This document shows positions 34,372 to 43,104 of a DNA stretch of 64,000 nucleotides, in pieces. The notes beneath the pieces are model-generated. The model did no database searches, was not told the DNA's origin, and saw only the letters and a list, made by a program, of their open reading frames with translations. The first letter of the stretch is position 1. Every line of letters starts with the position of its first letter. Both the position numbers and the translations under genes were made by a program. The stretch lies in contig OZ241896.1 of the NCBI GenBank assembly GCA_965203565.1, positions 3,658,001 through 3,722,000 of the forward strand. The letters are read 5' to 3'. The stretch comes from JAAXGX01 sp965203565. GTDB taxonomy: Bacteria; Acidobacteriota; Vicinamibacteria; Vicinamibacterales; UBA8438.

Positions 34372-35073
34372 TCAGATCCCGGCGGCCGGGAGATGCTCCC
34401 GGAAGAACGCGACCATCCGCTCCCAGCACCGGGCCGCGTGCTCCGCGTGGTGAACGTCGGGGCGGGTGTCGTTGAAGAACGCGTGATCCGCGCCGTCGAA
34501 CACCGTGATCTCCGCTTGCTTGCCGGCCGCCTGGAGGTCGCGCTCGAGCCGCCGCGCCGCTTCGGGCGGGACGAGCGCGTCGCGCGCGGCGAAGAAGCCG
34601 AGCACCGGCGCCTGCAGCGCGGCCAGATCGGGCTTCACGCTCGGGTGAATGCCGTAGAAGTCGACGCACGCGCCGACCTTCGGATTCGCGCACGCCGCGA
34701 AGAGCGAAAGCTGTCCGCCCATGCAGAATCCGACCGTGCCGACGCGGCCGCCCCGGACCTCGCCGCGCGACAGCAGGTAGTCGATGGCGCCGCGCAGCTT
34801 CTTCTCCGCGCCGTCGATGTCGAGCGCCATCATCAGCTTGCCGGCTTCGTCCGGGCTGGCCGTCGTCCGGCCGTCGTAGAAGTCGGGCGCCAGCGCCGCG
34901 AAACCGGCGCCGGCCAGCCGGTCGGCCACCGACTTGACGTGGTCGACCAGCCCCCACCATTCCTGGATCACCACCACGCCGGGACCGGACCCCGACGGCG
35001 GCGTCGCCAGATAGCCGCCGCCGTCCGCCCCGTTCATCGGAAACCGGACCATCGTCCCCATGCTCGCTCCCAT
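34372..35073 (-). CDS. dienelactone hydrolase family protein
   Basis: 233 residues from Met at 35073. The alpha/beta-hydrolase triad is Cys117 (VGFCMGGQ), Asp165 (ARDALVPP) and His197 (GADHAFFND), and the oxyanion-side EWWGLVDH is present. A Cys nucleophile is typical of carboxymethylenebutenolidases, which open dienelactones, but many homologues act on other esters, so the substrate is open. Soluble; no signal peptide. Confidence 0.88.
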   Translation of the reverse strand: MGASMGTMVRFPMNGADGGGYLATPPSGSGPGVVVIQEWWGLVDHVKSVADRLAGAGFAALAPDFYDGRTTASPDEAGKLMMALDIDGAEKKLRGAIDYLLSRGEVRGGRVGTVGFCMGGQLSLFAACANPKVGACVDFYGIHPSVKPDLAALQAPVLGFFAARDALVPPEAARRLERDLQAAGKQAEITVFDGADHAFFNDTRPDVHHAEHAARCWERMVAFFREHLPAAGI

Positions 35074-35080
35074 GCACCGC

Positions 35081-35146
35081 CTCCTCACGCCTCGTCAGCC
35101 GGGCGCCTCGGCGCGCCGCGGGGACCCGCCACCGGCTGCATGCCGC
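35081..35146 (+). repeat. dispersed repeat family 2, copy 2
   Basis: CTCCTCACGCCTCGTCAGCC then GGGCGCCTCGGCGCGCCGCG, lying just upstream of the hydrolase start. It matches 13284-13352 (inverted) and 45718-45776 (same orientation). It occupies part of the 137-bp gap to the next gene, where it might affect the hydrolase leader. Confidence 0.7.
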
Positions 35147-35210
35147 TTCCTTCCGGACACCAGAATCGGCCACGATAGCACACCGGCGCGCGGCCGGCCG
35201 GGACGCGCCG

Positions 35211-35963
35211 TCAGGGGAGCTCCCCGACCACCTGTCCCGCTTCGTCGACGAACGTGACGCTCGGGCGGCCGTTGCCCGCCACGCCGACGACCAGCCGCGA
35301 CTCGGCGGCCCCCGACATGTCGAGCACCGCCGCCTGCTCCACCACGCCGAGGGTGACGCGCGGCCGGCCGGCGTCGTAGAGCGTCATCAGCGGCGTGTCG
35401 TCGCCGCCCACCGTCACCGCGGCGCGGCGGCTCCCGTCCCGGCCGAACAGGACGAGGCTGGGCGCGCCGCCCTCCCCCAACCGGAGCTGCATCCGGCTGC
35501 GCCGGCCGTCGGCGAAGCCGAGGACCGGCGTCCCCGCCGCCGATCCGAACACCACGCGGCGCGCGCCGCCCCCGCCGTCCCCGCTGTCCTGGTCTCCCGG
35601 CGCCGGCTCGTCGCCGCCGACGACGAGCAGGGCGTCGTCCCCCGTCACGCGGACCGACAACCGCCGTTCGCCGGCGGCGTTCCACAGGTCGATCGCCGGC
35701 GCCCCGCTCCGCTCCACGCCGAACCGGCCGCGGACCCGGCCGTCCGCGTCGTGGAACGCCAGCGACGGCTGGCCGCGCTCGTCCGCCGCGCTCAGGATCC
35801 CCCGCAACGACCCGCCCGAGTCGACCAGATTGACCTGCGAGGTCGTCACCGCCTGCGGCGGCTGCGCCTCGACCGGCCTGCCGAGCAGCAGGGACGCGAG
35901 CGCCCCGCCGCAGAACGACGCCGCCAGCAGCATTCCCGCCGTCTTCGTCTTCTCGTCCATCAT
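35211..35963 (-). CDS. secreted or anchored repeat protein of unknown function
   Basis: 250 residues. One N-terminal hydrophobic segment (GMLLAASFCGGALASLLLG) could be a signal or an anchor. The rest is a series of imperfect repeats of about 30-35 residues of the pattern G-x-P-x-L-x-F-x-D-x-x-G-x-x-R-x-x-L/V-x-V (for example GQPSLAFHDADGRVRGRFGV and GRPSVTFVDEAGQVVGELP). They probably form a beta-propeller or beta-helix. A Gly/Asp-rich linker sits at about residue 120. Its start overlaps the stop of the GDPD gene, so they share an mRNA. Confidence 0.65.
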   Translation of the reverse strand: MMDEKTKTAGMLLAASFCGGALASLLLGRPVEAQPPQAVTTSQVNLVDSGGSLRGILSAADERGQPSLAFHDADGRVRGRFGVERSGAPAIDLWNAAGERRLSVRVTGDDALLVVGGDEPAPGDQDSGDGGGGARRVVFGSAAGTPVLGFADGRRSRMQLRLGEGGAPSLVLFGRDGSRRAAVTVGGDDTPLMTLYDAGRPRVTLGVVEQAAVLDMSGAAESRLVVGVAGNGRPSVTFVDEAGQVVGELP

Positions 35964-36925
35964 CGCGTCGCCCCCGCGCCGGACCGGCGCCGCCTCGGAA
36001 ACAGGTCGGGGTTGTCGGTGAAGACGCCGGTCGCCCCGAGATCGTCGAACAGATGGGTCATCAGCCCTGCGGCGTCGCCGAACCGCTCGGGCACGGCGCC
36101 GTCGCGGACGGTGTACGGGTGCAGCTCCAACCCGGCCGCCCGGACGGCGGCGGCCCGCGACGGATCGGCCAGCAGGATCGGGAAGGCGGGGCCGACGCCG
36201 TCGGCGTACCCCGCGACCTCGACGAGGCCGGCGTCCGTCAGGAGCGTGGCCGCCTGCCCGCCTCCGACGAGCTGCACCAGCGGGTACGCGTCGCCGGCCA
36301 GCGCGCGCATCCGCCGCAGGCTGGCCGGACTGAACGACTGGACGAAGACCGGCGTCGTCGCGCGGCCCTCGGGGGAGTCGAGTCCGTTGGCGGCGAGCAC
36401 GCCGGCGAGCGCCGCCTCCATGGCCAGCCCCATCGCGTCGTACCGGTCAGGGTCCTTGGTCTCGACGTACAGGCCGGCCCGGCCCTGCACGAGGTCGATA
36501 GCCTCCTGGAGCGTCGGGATGCGGGCGCCGGCGAACTCGGCGTCGAACCACGACCCGGCGTCGAGCCGCTTCACCTCGTCGAGCGTGAACGCCGCCGCCG
36601 GCCACGCCCGCCGCGCCCGGCCGCCGATTTCGACGGTCACGGCGCGGTCGGGAAACACCTCCTCGACGTCGGTCGTCCGCTCCAGCGTGGTGTCGTGGAG
36701 GCAGATCAGCACGCCGTCGCGGGTGACCTGGAGGTCCTGCTCGACGTAGTCCGCCCCCATCTCGACGGCGAGCTCGTAAGCGGGCAACGTGTGTTCGGGG
36801 GCGTACGCCGACGCGCCGCGGTGCGCGACGTTGATCGGCGCCGGCGGCCGCCGCGCGTCGGGCGTCGGGGCGCAACCGGTGAGGGCGATGAAGACGACGA
36901 GGGCGAACAGCGCGATGCGGGCCAC
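35960..36925 (-). CDS. glycerophosphodiester phosphodiesterase lipoprotein
   Basis: 321 residues. The lipobox is LTGC near residue 18. The TIM-barrel signature follows: NVAHRGASAYAPEHTLPAYE, then GADYVEQDLQVTRDGVLICLHD with metal and catalytic residues His, Glu, Asp and His in place. It releases glycerol-3-phosphate from deacylated phospholipids, here at the membrane surface of the periplasm. Length is typical. It heads a short minus-strand unit with the repeat protein and is divergent from the redoxin gene, sharing an 87-bp promoter region. Confidence 0.9.
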   Translation of the reverse strand: MARIALFALVVFIALTGCAPTPDARRPPAPINVAHRGASAYAPEHTLPAYELAVEMGADYVEQDLQVTRDGVLICLHDTTLERTTDVEEVFPDRAVTVEIGGRARRAWPAAAFTLDEVKRLDAGSWFDAEFAGARIPTLQEAIDLVQGRAGLYVETKDPDRYDAMGLAMEAALAGVLAANGLDSPEGRATTPVFVQSFSPASLRRMRALAGDAYPLVQLVGGGQAATLLTDAGLVEVAGYADGVGPAFPILLADPSRAAAVRAAGLELHPYTVRDGAVPERFGDAAGLMTHLFDDLGATGVFTDNPDLFPRRRRSGAGATR

Positions 36926-37012
36926 CGGACGCCCGCCATTCTATCGAATACAATGCGGCGTGGGACTGATGCGTTCGCGGCGCGGCGGGCGCGTGACCCT
37001 TCCCTGCCCGCG

Positions 37013-38659
37013 ATGTCCACGCTGCCCCCGGCCGGCGCCGCCGCCCCGCCGTTCGCGCTGACCGACGCCGCCGGCCGCGCGCTCGCGTTCGGCCGCGCCG
37101 GCGGCTCTCCCGCCACGCTGCTCTTCTTCCTGAAGCACGACTGCGAGACGTGCGCGCTCGCGGCGCCGGCCGTGGAGCGCGTCGCCCGCGCGCTCGCCCC
37201 GGCCGGACTGGCCGTCGTCGCCGTCTCCCAGAGCGCCGCCGCCGAAACCGCCGCCTTCGCCGAGCGGCACGGGCTGTCGGCGGCGACGGTGCTGGACGGA
37301 GATCTGGAGGTGTCGGCGGCGTACGGGTTCGACGCCGTCCCGGCGCTGGTGCTGGCCGGGCCGGACGCGACGGTCCTCGCCAGCCTGGAGGGCTGGTCGC
37401 GGGACGAGTTCCTGGAGATGGTCGAAGCGGCCGCCGGGCGGTGCGGCGCCGCCGCGCCGTCCATCGAATCGCCCGGCGAGAGGCTGCCGGAGCGGCGGCC
37501 CGGGTGCGCTTCGCGCGCGCACGACCCGGACGTGGCGCGGCGCCTCGCGGTCCGGCGGGGCGACGAACGGCTGGCCGCGCGCCGGGTCCGCGCGCCGGCC
37601 GGCGGCGAGACGGACGCGTTCGAGTTCTGCGCCGAACAGGGCTGGACCGACGGACTGCCGGTGGTTCCCCCGACCGAGACGCGCGTGCTCCGGATGCTCG
37701 ACGGGGCGGCGCGGCCAGCCGACGAGGTGGTGGCGCACGTGCCGCCCAACCTGGCGCCGGCCACCGTCGAGAAGGTCGCGATCAACGCGGTGATGGCCGG
37801 CTGCCGCCCCGAGTACTTCCCGGTCGTCCTGGCCGCGGTCGAAGCGGCCTGCGCCGACGCGTTCAACCTGCACGGCGTGCTGGCCACCACCTATTTCGTC
37901 GGACCGCTCGTCATCGTCAACGGACCGATCCGGCGCGAGATCGGCCTCAACTGCGGCCGGAACGTCTTCGGGCAGGGGTCGCGGGCGAACGCCACGATCG
38001 GGCGCGCGCTCCAGCTCGTCGTCCTCAACGTCGGCGGCGGTCGTCCCGGCGCGGTCGACGTGTCGACGCTCGGCCAGCCCGGAAAGTTCGGCGCCTGCAT
38101 CGGCGAGCGCGAGGAGGCGAGCTGCTGGGAGCCGCTGCACGTGGAGCGGGGGTTCGCGCGCGACCGGAGCACGGTGACGGTGTTCGCCGGCGAGGCGCCG
38201 CGCGCCATCCGCGATCAGCGCTCGCGCAGCGCAGCGTCGCTCGCCGCCAGCATCGGCCTGTCGCTCGAAGCGATCGCCCACGTGAAACTGCACGGGATGG
38301 ACGAGGCGCTCCTCGTCGTCTCGCCCGAGCACGCGCGCACGTTCGAGCGCGGCGGGTGCTCCAAGGACGACCTCCGCGCCCGGATTCAGGAGGTGACCGC
38401 CCGCCCGCTGCGCGAGCTGCTTCCGAGCGACGCCTGCGAGAAGGGGACGTGGGTCGAGGCGCTGCCGAACGACTGGCTCGACGCCGACGGACGTCCGACC
38501 GAAGAGGCGCTGGACCGGCAGCTACCCAAGTTCTCCGGCCCCGAGAAAATCCTGATCGTGGTGGCCGGCGGCGACGCCGGAAAGTTCTCGGCGGCCGTCG
38601 GCGGATGGGCCAGCGGGGGACTGGGGTCGAAGGCCGTCACCCGGGCGATTCGGTGCTAG
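37013..38659 (+). CDS. redoxin domain fused to a conserved UGSC-associated domain
   Basis: 548 residues. Residues about 1-155 are an AhpC/TlpA-like thioredoxin fold with FFLKHDCETCALA giving Cys44-x-x-Cys47, ending in a typical ALVLAGPDATVLASLEGW. After an Arg/Pro linker, residues about 200-548 form a separate domain with FCAEQGWTDGLPVVPPTETR and AINAVMAGCRPEYFPVVLAA. Later segments are NGPIRREIGLNCGRNVFGQG and LGQPGKFGACIGEREEASCW. I do not know a reaction for this second domain. It is followed 58 bp later by the UGSC selenoprotein gene on the same strand, so the redoxin may reduce its selenenyl form; this is inference. Confidence 0.72.
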   Translation: MSTLPPAGAAAPPFALTDAAGRALAFGRAGGSPATLLFFLKHDCETCALAAPAVERVARALAPAGLAVVAVSQSAAAETAAFAERHGLSAATVLDGDLEVSAAYGFDAVPALVLAGPDATVLASLEGWSRDEFLEMVEAAAGRCGAAAPSIESPGERLPERRPGCASRAHDPDVARRLAVRRGDERLAARRVRAPAGGETDAFEFCAEQGWTDGLPVVPPTETRVLRMLDGAARPADEVVAHVPPNLAPATVEKVAINAVMAGCRPEYFPVVLAAVEAACADAFNLHGVLATTYFVGPLVIVNGPIRREIGLNCGRNVFGQGSRANATIGRALQLVVLNVGGGRPGAVDVSTLGQPGKFGACIGEREEASCWEPLHVERGFARDRSTVTVFAGEAPRAIRDQRSRSAASLAASIGLSLEAIAHVKLHGMDEALLVVSPEHARTFERGGCSKDDLRARIQEVTARPLRELLPSDACEKGTWVEALPNDWLDADGRPTEEALDRQLPKFSGPEKILIVVAGGDAGKFSAAVGGWASGGLGSKAVTRAIRC

Positions 38660-38717
38660 AATCGGAACGTGAACGGCGATGCGCAGAAGGTCCGCGAGCG
38701 TCGGCCGTGAACAGGCG

Positions 38718-39251
38718 ATGCACGACTCCGCGCTCCTCCTCGATCCGACCGACGAGCGGGCGCCGGTCCGGCGTGCGCCCGCCGCGCGCCCGGCGCAGCT
38801 GGTCGGCCCGGTCGGAATCATCGACATTTCGAAGCCGCGGGGCGACGTCTTCTGCGACGAGATCGAACGCCTGATCGCCGAACGGACGCCCGGCGTCGAG
38901 GTCGTGCGCCTGCGCAAGCCGACGTTCACCAGACCCGCGCCGCCCGACCTTCGGGACGCCGCGGCGGCGCGCTGCCGGGCGGTGATCCAGGCGCTCGCCG
39001 ATTGAGGCTCGTGCACGTCGTGCAGTGTGCACGACCTGGTCGATTACGAGGCCCGCGGCATTCCGGCGGTCCTGGCGGCGTCGGCGGCGTTCGTCGAGGC
39101 CGCCGGGCATCAGGCGGCGGCCCTCGGGATGCCGGAGATCGCCGATCGGGCGGTGTACGTCCCGCATCCGATCCAGGACGCCACCGACGACGAGATGCGC
39201 GGCAAGGCGCGGGCGGCGTTCGATGCGATCCTGTGCGCCATTGCCGGCTGA
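38718..39251 (+). CDS. UGSC-motif selenoprotein (internal UGA read as selenocysteine)
   Basis: An ordinary reading stops at TGA 39003-39005 after ...RAVIQALAD. The same frame continues UGSCTSCSVHDLVDYEARGI and runs without further stop to TGA 39249, giving 177 residues with Sec at 96. The sequence after the UGA is exactly the motif that names the UGSC (seleno)protein family, in which U is often replaced by Cys. Both flanks look like one protein: LLDPTDERAPV near the start and PHPIQDATDDEMRGKARAAF near the end. A perfect stem-loop lies directly after the UGA. ATG 38718 is preferred over 38679 because family members begin close to the LLDPT segment. Selenium insertion genes are not in this window. 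Confidence 0.87.
39003..39034 (+). promoter_or_regulatory. candidate bacterial SECIS element with its UGA codon
   Basis: The UGA at 39003-39005 is followed by a hairpin: TCGTGCAC (39009-39016), a 10-base loop GTCGTGCAGT and GTGCACGA (39027-39034), eight perfect pairs. The loop G residues fall 12-20 bases after the UGA, near the window where SelB-bound bacterial SECIS loops occur. The stem also codes for the SCTSCSVHD segment, so part of the pairing follows from protein conservation. Confidence 0.7.
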
Positions 39252-39270
39252 CGACTCCGTTCGTGAAGCG

Positions 39271-41472
39271 GTGACCGCGCGTGGAGCGGCGCCGGTGTCG
39301 GTGATCATGCCGGCCCGAGATGCCGAGGCGACAATAGAAGCGGCCCTGGAGTCGGTGCTGGCGCAGGAGTACGACGGCCCGGTGGAGCTGGTCGTCGCCG
39401 ACGGCTCCGAAGGCCCGTCCACCGCGGACGCGGTGCGCCGCGCGGCGCCCGCGGCGCGGATCGTTCCGAATCCTGCCGGCACGGCCCCGGCCGGCCTGAA
39501 CGCGGCGCTGCGCGCGTCGTCCGCCTCGATCGTCGCACGATGCGATGCGCGCTCGGTGCTGCCGCCCGGATACCTCCGCCGGGCGGTGGCCACGCTGCAA
39601 CGGACGGGAGCCGTGAACGTCGGCGGGCGACAGGCGACGATCGGAACGTCGTTCTTCACGCGGGCGGTGGCGGCGGCGCAGACCACCTGGCTGGGAACCG
39701 GAAACGCCCGCTTCCGGCAGGGCGGCGCCGAGGGACCGACGGACACGGTCTATCTGGGCGTGTTCCGGCGCGCCGCCCTCGAGTCGATCGGCGGGTTCAA
39801 CCCCGCGGTCGCGGTCAACGAGGACTACGAGACCAACTGGCGGCTGCGCGCGGCGGGTGGAACGATCTGGTTCGATCCTGGGCTGGCCGTCGCCTATCGG
39901 CCGCGGCGCACCCTGGGGGCTCTGGCGGGGCAGTATTTCCGGTACGGTCAGGGAAAACAGGTGATGCTGCTGCGGCATCCGAAATCGTTGCGGCTCCGCC
40001 AGATCGCGGCCCCGCTGCTGGTGCTCGGCCTGATCTCCAGTCCGGTTCTTGCCGCGACGGCGGCCGCGGGCGCGGCGCCGGTACTGCCGCTGGCATGGCT
40101 GAGCGCCCTGATCGGCGGGTCGCTCGCAGCAGGTCTGCGCCGGCGCGAGCCGGCGGCGCTGTTGCTGCCGCTGGTGCTGGCCACCATGCATCTGAGCTGG
40201 GGAAGCGGGTTGCTCCTGCCGCGGCTCAGGCTTCCGTCCCGATTGTGGATGGCGGCCAACAGGCGGCGCAGGATCGCCTGGCGCGTTCGGCGATGGCTCG
40301 GGAACCGGGAACTGCGCGCGGAGCGTGCGCGGCGGCGGCCGGCACGGCATCCGCCGGCCGCGATCGCCTTCGATGCGAGACTCCACAACCCGATCGGGAG
40401 TCGGCGCGACGTCGGAGCCGAAACGGCGACGCTGGGACCGCGGGCATTGCTGCCCCCCGGTATCCACGCGGATCGCGTCGTTCCCGCGCATCGCATGCGC
40501 CGGCTCCGCCGCATGCACCACATCGAGGACGTGTCGGCGTTCCACGCCGACGTCGATGCGCGCGCCCGCGTCCTGGTCCGTCTCGCCGCCGCCGGCGCGG
40601 TGGTGCATCTGGCCGACCGCGATCCGAAACTGCCGGCGCTGCTCGGCGACGAGCTGCACCGGTTGATGACCACCGACGTGACGGGTTTCGACGTCGAGGC
40701 CCGCGAACTGCTCGGCATCGCGATGCGCCGCGCGGCGCTGCGGGACCATGCGGCGGCGGACCGTCCCCTGGTCTCGATCCTGCTGGCGACGCGGCGGCCG
40801 GCGCGGTTGCCGCAGGCGCTCGACGCCGTGAAGCGTCAGACGTACCCCCATCTGGAGCTGGTGCTGGCGCTGCACGGCGTGACCGCGGCAGGAATCGAGC
40901 AACGCCTGGCCGAATGCCCCTGTCCGGTCCGGGTGGTGCGGGCGCCCGCGGGCGAACCGCTCGGCGCGGTGCTGAACGCCGCCTCGGCTGCGGCGACCGG
41001 GACGCTGCTGACGAAGATGGACGACGACGACGTCTACGGCGACGATCACGTCTGGGACCTCGTGCTCGCGCACGAGTACTCGCAGGCGTCCCTGGTCGGC
41101 AAGGGAATGGAGTTCGTCTATCTGGCCGCATCGAACCGGACGATCCGCCTGCGCCACGGACAGGGCGAAAACTATCGGACCTGGGTCCTGGCCGGCGGCG
41201 CCCTGCTGGTGTCGCGGCGGACGCTCCACCGGGCAGGCGGGTGGCGGCGTGCGACGATCGGCAGCGATGGCGCGCTGGTCGAAGACGTCGCCCGGGCCGG
41301 CCGCGGAATATACCGGACCCACGGCGCCGGCTTCGTGCTGGTTCGGCGCGGGCGCGGCCACACGTGGAACGTTTCGGACGACTACTTCCTGTCGAGAGCC
41401 GACCGCGTCGCCGCCGGCTGGAACCCGGCGATGGCGGGCGTCGGCGACCTGCCGCGGCCGGCGGCGCGTTGA
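39271..41472 (+). CDS. two-domain glycosyltransferase (GT2-GT2) with central membrane segment
   Basis: 733 residues from GTG 39271, 19 bp after the selenoprotein stop; the frame extends further upstream but only antisense-like inside that gene. The first GT2 domain resembles ExoA (SVIMPARDAEATIEAALESV, SIGGFNPAVAVNEDYETNWR). It is followed by two or three helices (PLLVLGLISSPVLAATAAAG and later). A second GT2-like domain begins RPLVSILLATRRPARLPQAL and has LTKMDDDDVYGDDHVWDLV as its Asp-rich nucleotide-sugar site. It probably builds a surface polysaccharide using two sugars. Neighbouring glycosyltransferase and sulfotransferase genes fit this. Confidence 0.8.
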   Translation: MTARGAAPVSVIMPARDAEATIEAALESVLAQEYDGPVELVVADGSEGPSTADAVRRAAPAARIVPNPAGTAPAGLNAALRASSASIVARCDARSVLPPGYLRRAVATLQRTGAVNVGGRQATIGTSFFTRAVAAAQTTWLGTGNARFRQGGAEGPTDTVYLGVFRRAALESIGGFNPAVAVNEDYETNWRLRAAGGTIWFDPGLAVAYRPRRTLGALAGQYFRYGQGKQVMLLRHPKSLRLRQIAAPLLVLGLISSPVLAATAAAGAAPVLPLAWLSALIGGSLAAGLRRREPAALLLPLVLATMHLSWGSGLLLPRLRLPSRLWMAANRRRRIAWRVRRWLGNRELRAERARRRPARHPPAAIAFDARLHNPIGSRRDVGAETATLGPRALLPPGIHADRVVPAHRMRRLRRMHHIEDVSAFHADVDARARVLVRLAAAGAVVHLADRDPKLPALLGDELHRLMTTDVTGFDVEARELLGIAMRRAALRDHAAADRPLVSILLATRRPARLPQALDAVKRQTYPHLELVLALHGVTAAGIEQRLAECPCPVRVVRAPAGEPLGAVLNAASAAATGTLLTKMDDDDVYGDDHVWDLVLAHEYSQASLVGKGMEFVYLAASNRTIRLRHGQGENYRTWVLAGGALLVSRRTLHRAGGWRRATIGSDGALVEDVARAGRGIYRTHGAGFVLVRRGRGHTWNVSDDYFLSRADRVAAGWNPAMAGVGDLPRPAAR

Positions 41473-41542
41473 AGGGATACCGTGTTCGGCATGCGACGGC
41501 GCTGCCGGCAGGCGCTCCGCCGCGCGGGCGGCCGGGGGACGA

Positions 41543-43078
41543 TCAGACGCCGCGGCCTGTCCGGCGGCGGCCCGGGAGGGGCCGCCGCCGCCGCCGGACG
41601 AGCCACCTCAGGAACGACCAGGCGTCGGCCACGCCGCGGACTTCCCGCGCCCGGCGGCGCAGGCGCTCCCATCCGCCGGGATACCCGGTCGGCTCGGTCG
41701 CCGCGGCGGACAGGGATCGTGCGCCGCCGGACGCCCCGGCGGCGGCGATCTGCAACGCCGCGGCCGACAGGGTCCGCGCGGCGCCGAAGTCGGCGGGGCG
41801 GCCCCCCGTCCGGCGCGCCCGATGTATCGCCCACGTCCGGGTGATCGACACCGAAGCGCCGCCGGGAAGGGCCGCGGCGGCGGTGACCGCCGTTCCCAGT
41901 CTGGCGCGCAGACGGAAAACCAGGTGGCGGGCGAACACGGCGCCGGCCGGCAGCGTGACGTGGAACGACGCCGCGGGGAACTCGGCGAGGGCGGAGCGGG
42001 CGGGACCCACGCGCACCCGCGGGTCCGGATCGAACGTCTCGCGGAGAAGCGCCAGCCGGTCGGCGTCGCCGCCCGGAGGGATCGCGATCCGCACCACCAC
42101 GTCGTGCAGGCGGTCGGCCAGAAGCTTCATGACCGTCTCGGCGATCGACGCGGCCGGGAGATCCCTCGCCTCCACCGTCACCACGCACTGGGGCGTCGTG
42201 AAGATGCGGCCGGGCCGGTCGCCGCGCAGCGCGGGGTGAGCGATCAGGTGGGCGGCTTTCGCGTACTGCAGCCGGAGGCTGCGCCGCCTGGCCGCGCCGC
42301 CGTCGGCCCGTCTCCCCTGATGCCAGGCGCCGGCGTCCCGGACCGGCGCCAGCAGCCCGCCGTGGGTGTACGCCCGGTACGCGAGCTCCACCTCTTCCAT
42401 CCCCCACCGCGCGAACGATTCGTCGCTCCCGCCCACCGCCCGATAGAAAGCCTTGCCGATCCCGAAGTTCCCGCCGGTCACCGCCATGAACGGATCGTCG
42501 GCCCGAGAGGTCAGATCACGGGTCCGGATCAGGACGTCCTCGTGGTCGATCGGGTCCGCCGGCCGGCCGGCCAGCAGCGCCCGCAACGACGCGGCGTTGC
42601 GCCTGACCGTTGCCGCGTCGATGCCGTCCATCGCCACGTAGCCCCGGAACCCGACCGTCAACACGTCGGAAACGGCGTGGTGCCACCGGGCGTGCGCCGC
42701 CATCCAGCCCGCTTCGACCAGCATGTCGCTGTCGAGAAAGAGCAGCACGTCGTGGGCGGCGGCCCGCACGCCGGCGTTCCGCGCCCGGGCTATCCCGAAC
42801 CCCCGGCGCTCCTGGCGGACGATCCTGACGTTCAGCGGCGTCGACTCGGGCCGCGCCACCGGCGGATCGGACCCGTCGTCGACCAGCACCACCTCGAACA
42901 GGTTCCGCGGGTAGGTCTGGCCTTCAAGCGACGCCAGGGTCATCGCCAGCGTCTCGGCCGGCGTCTGGTAACATGGCGCGATCACGCTGACCGGAAGGAT
43001 CGGCATGAACGCGTCCGGAGCCGGCATCTCCACCTGACGCCAGTCGTTGTATCGAACGGACGTGGGCGCAGGACGCAT
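41543..43078 (-). CDS. glycosyltransferase family 2 protein
   Basis: 511 residues (start could instead be Met at 43027 or 43006). The GT-A core reads LPVSVIAPCYQTPAETLAMT, LFEVVLVDDGSDPP, RGFGIARARNAGVRAA and then LLFLDSDM, the D-x-D-like metal site. FMAVTGGNFGIGKAFYRAVG with ESFARWGMEEVELAYRAY is the acceptor region of chondroitin-polymerase or galactosyltransferase-like GT2 enzymes. The C-terminal 200 residues are less conserved. It is convergent with the two-domain enzyme and divergent from the sulfotransferase, 26 bp from its start. Confidence 0.82.
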   Translation of the reverse strand: MRPAPTSVRYNDWRQVEMPAPDAFMPILPVSVIAPCYQTPAETLAMTLASLEGQTYPRNLFEVVLVDDGSDPPVARPESTPLNVRIVRQERRGFGIARARNAGVRAAAHDVLLFLDSDMLVEAGWMAAHARWHHAVSDVLTVGFRGYVAMDGIDAATVRRNAASLRALLAGRPADPIDHEDVLIRTRDLTSRADDPFMAVTGGNFGIGKAFYRAVGGSDESFARWGMEEVELAYRAYTHGGLLAPVRDAGAWHQGRRADGGAARRRSLRLQYAKAAHLIAHPALRGDRPGRIFTTPQCVVTVEARDLPAASIAETVMKLLADRLHDVVVRIAIPPGGDADRLALLRETFDPDPRVRVGPARSALAEFPAASFHVTLPAGAVFARHLVFRLRARLGTAVTAAAALPGGASVSITRTWAIHRARRTGGRPADFGAARTLSAAALQIAAAGASGGARSLSAAATEPTGYPGGWERLRRRAREVRGVADAWSFLRWLVRRRRRPLPGRRRTGRGV

Positions 43079-43104
43079 CCTGTTCCGGCCGGATCATACT
43101 GCGC

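Noticed and set aside
39003..39005. UGA as a plain nonsense mutation or sequencing error
   Set aside because: The exact UGSC motif, open frame on both sides and directly adjacent perfect hairpin make selenocysteine the simpler reading. Genome-wide sel genes remain to be checked.
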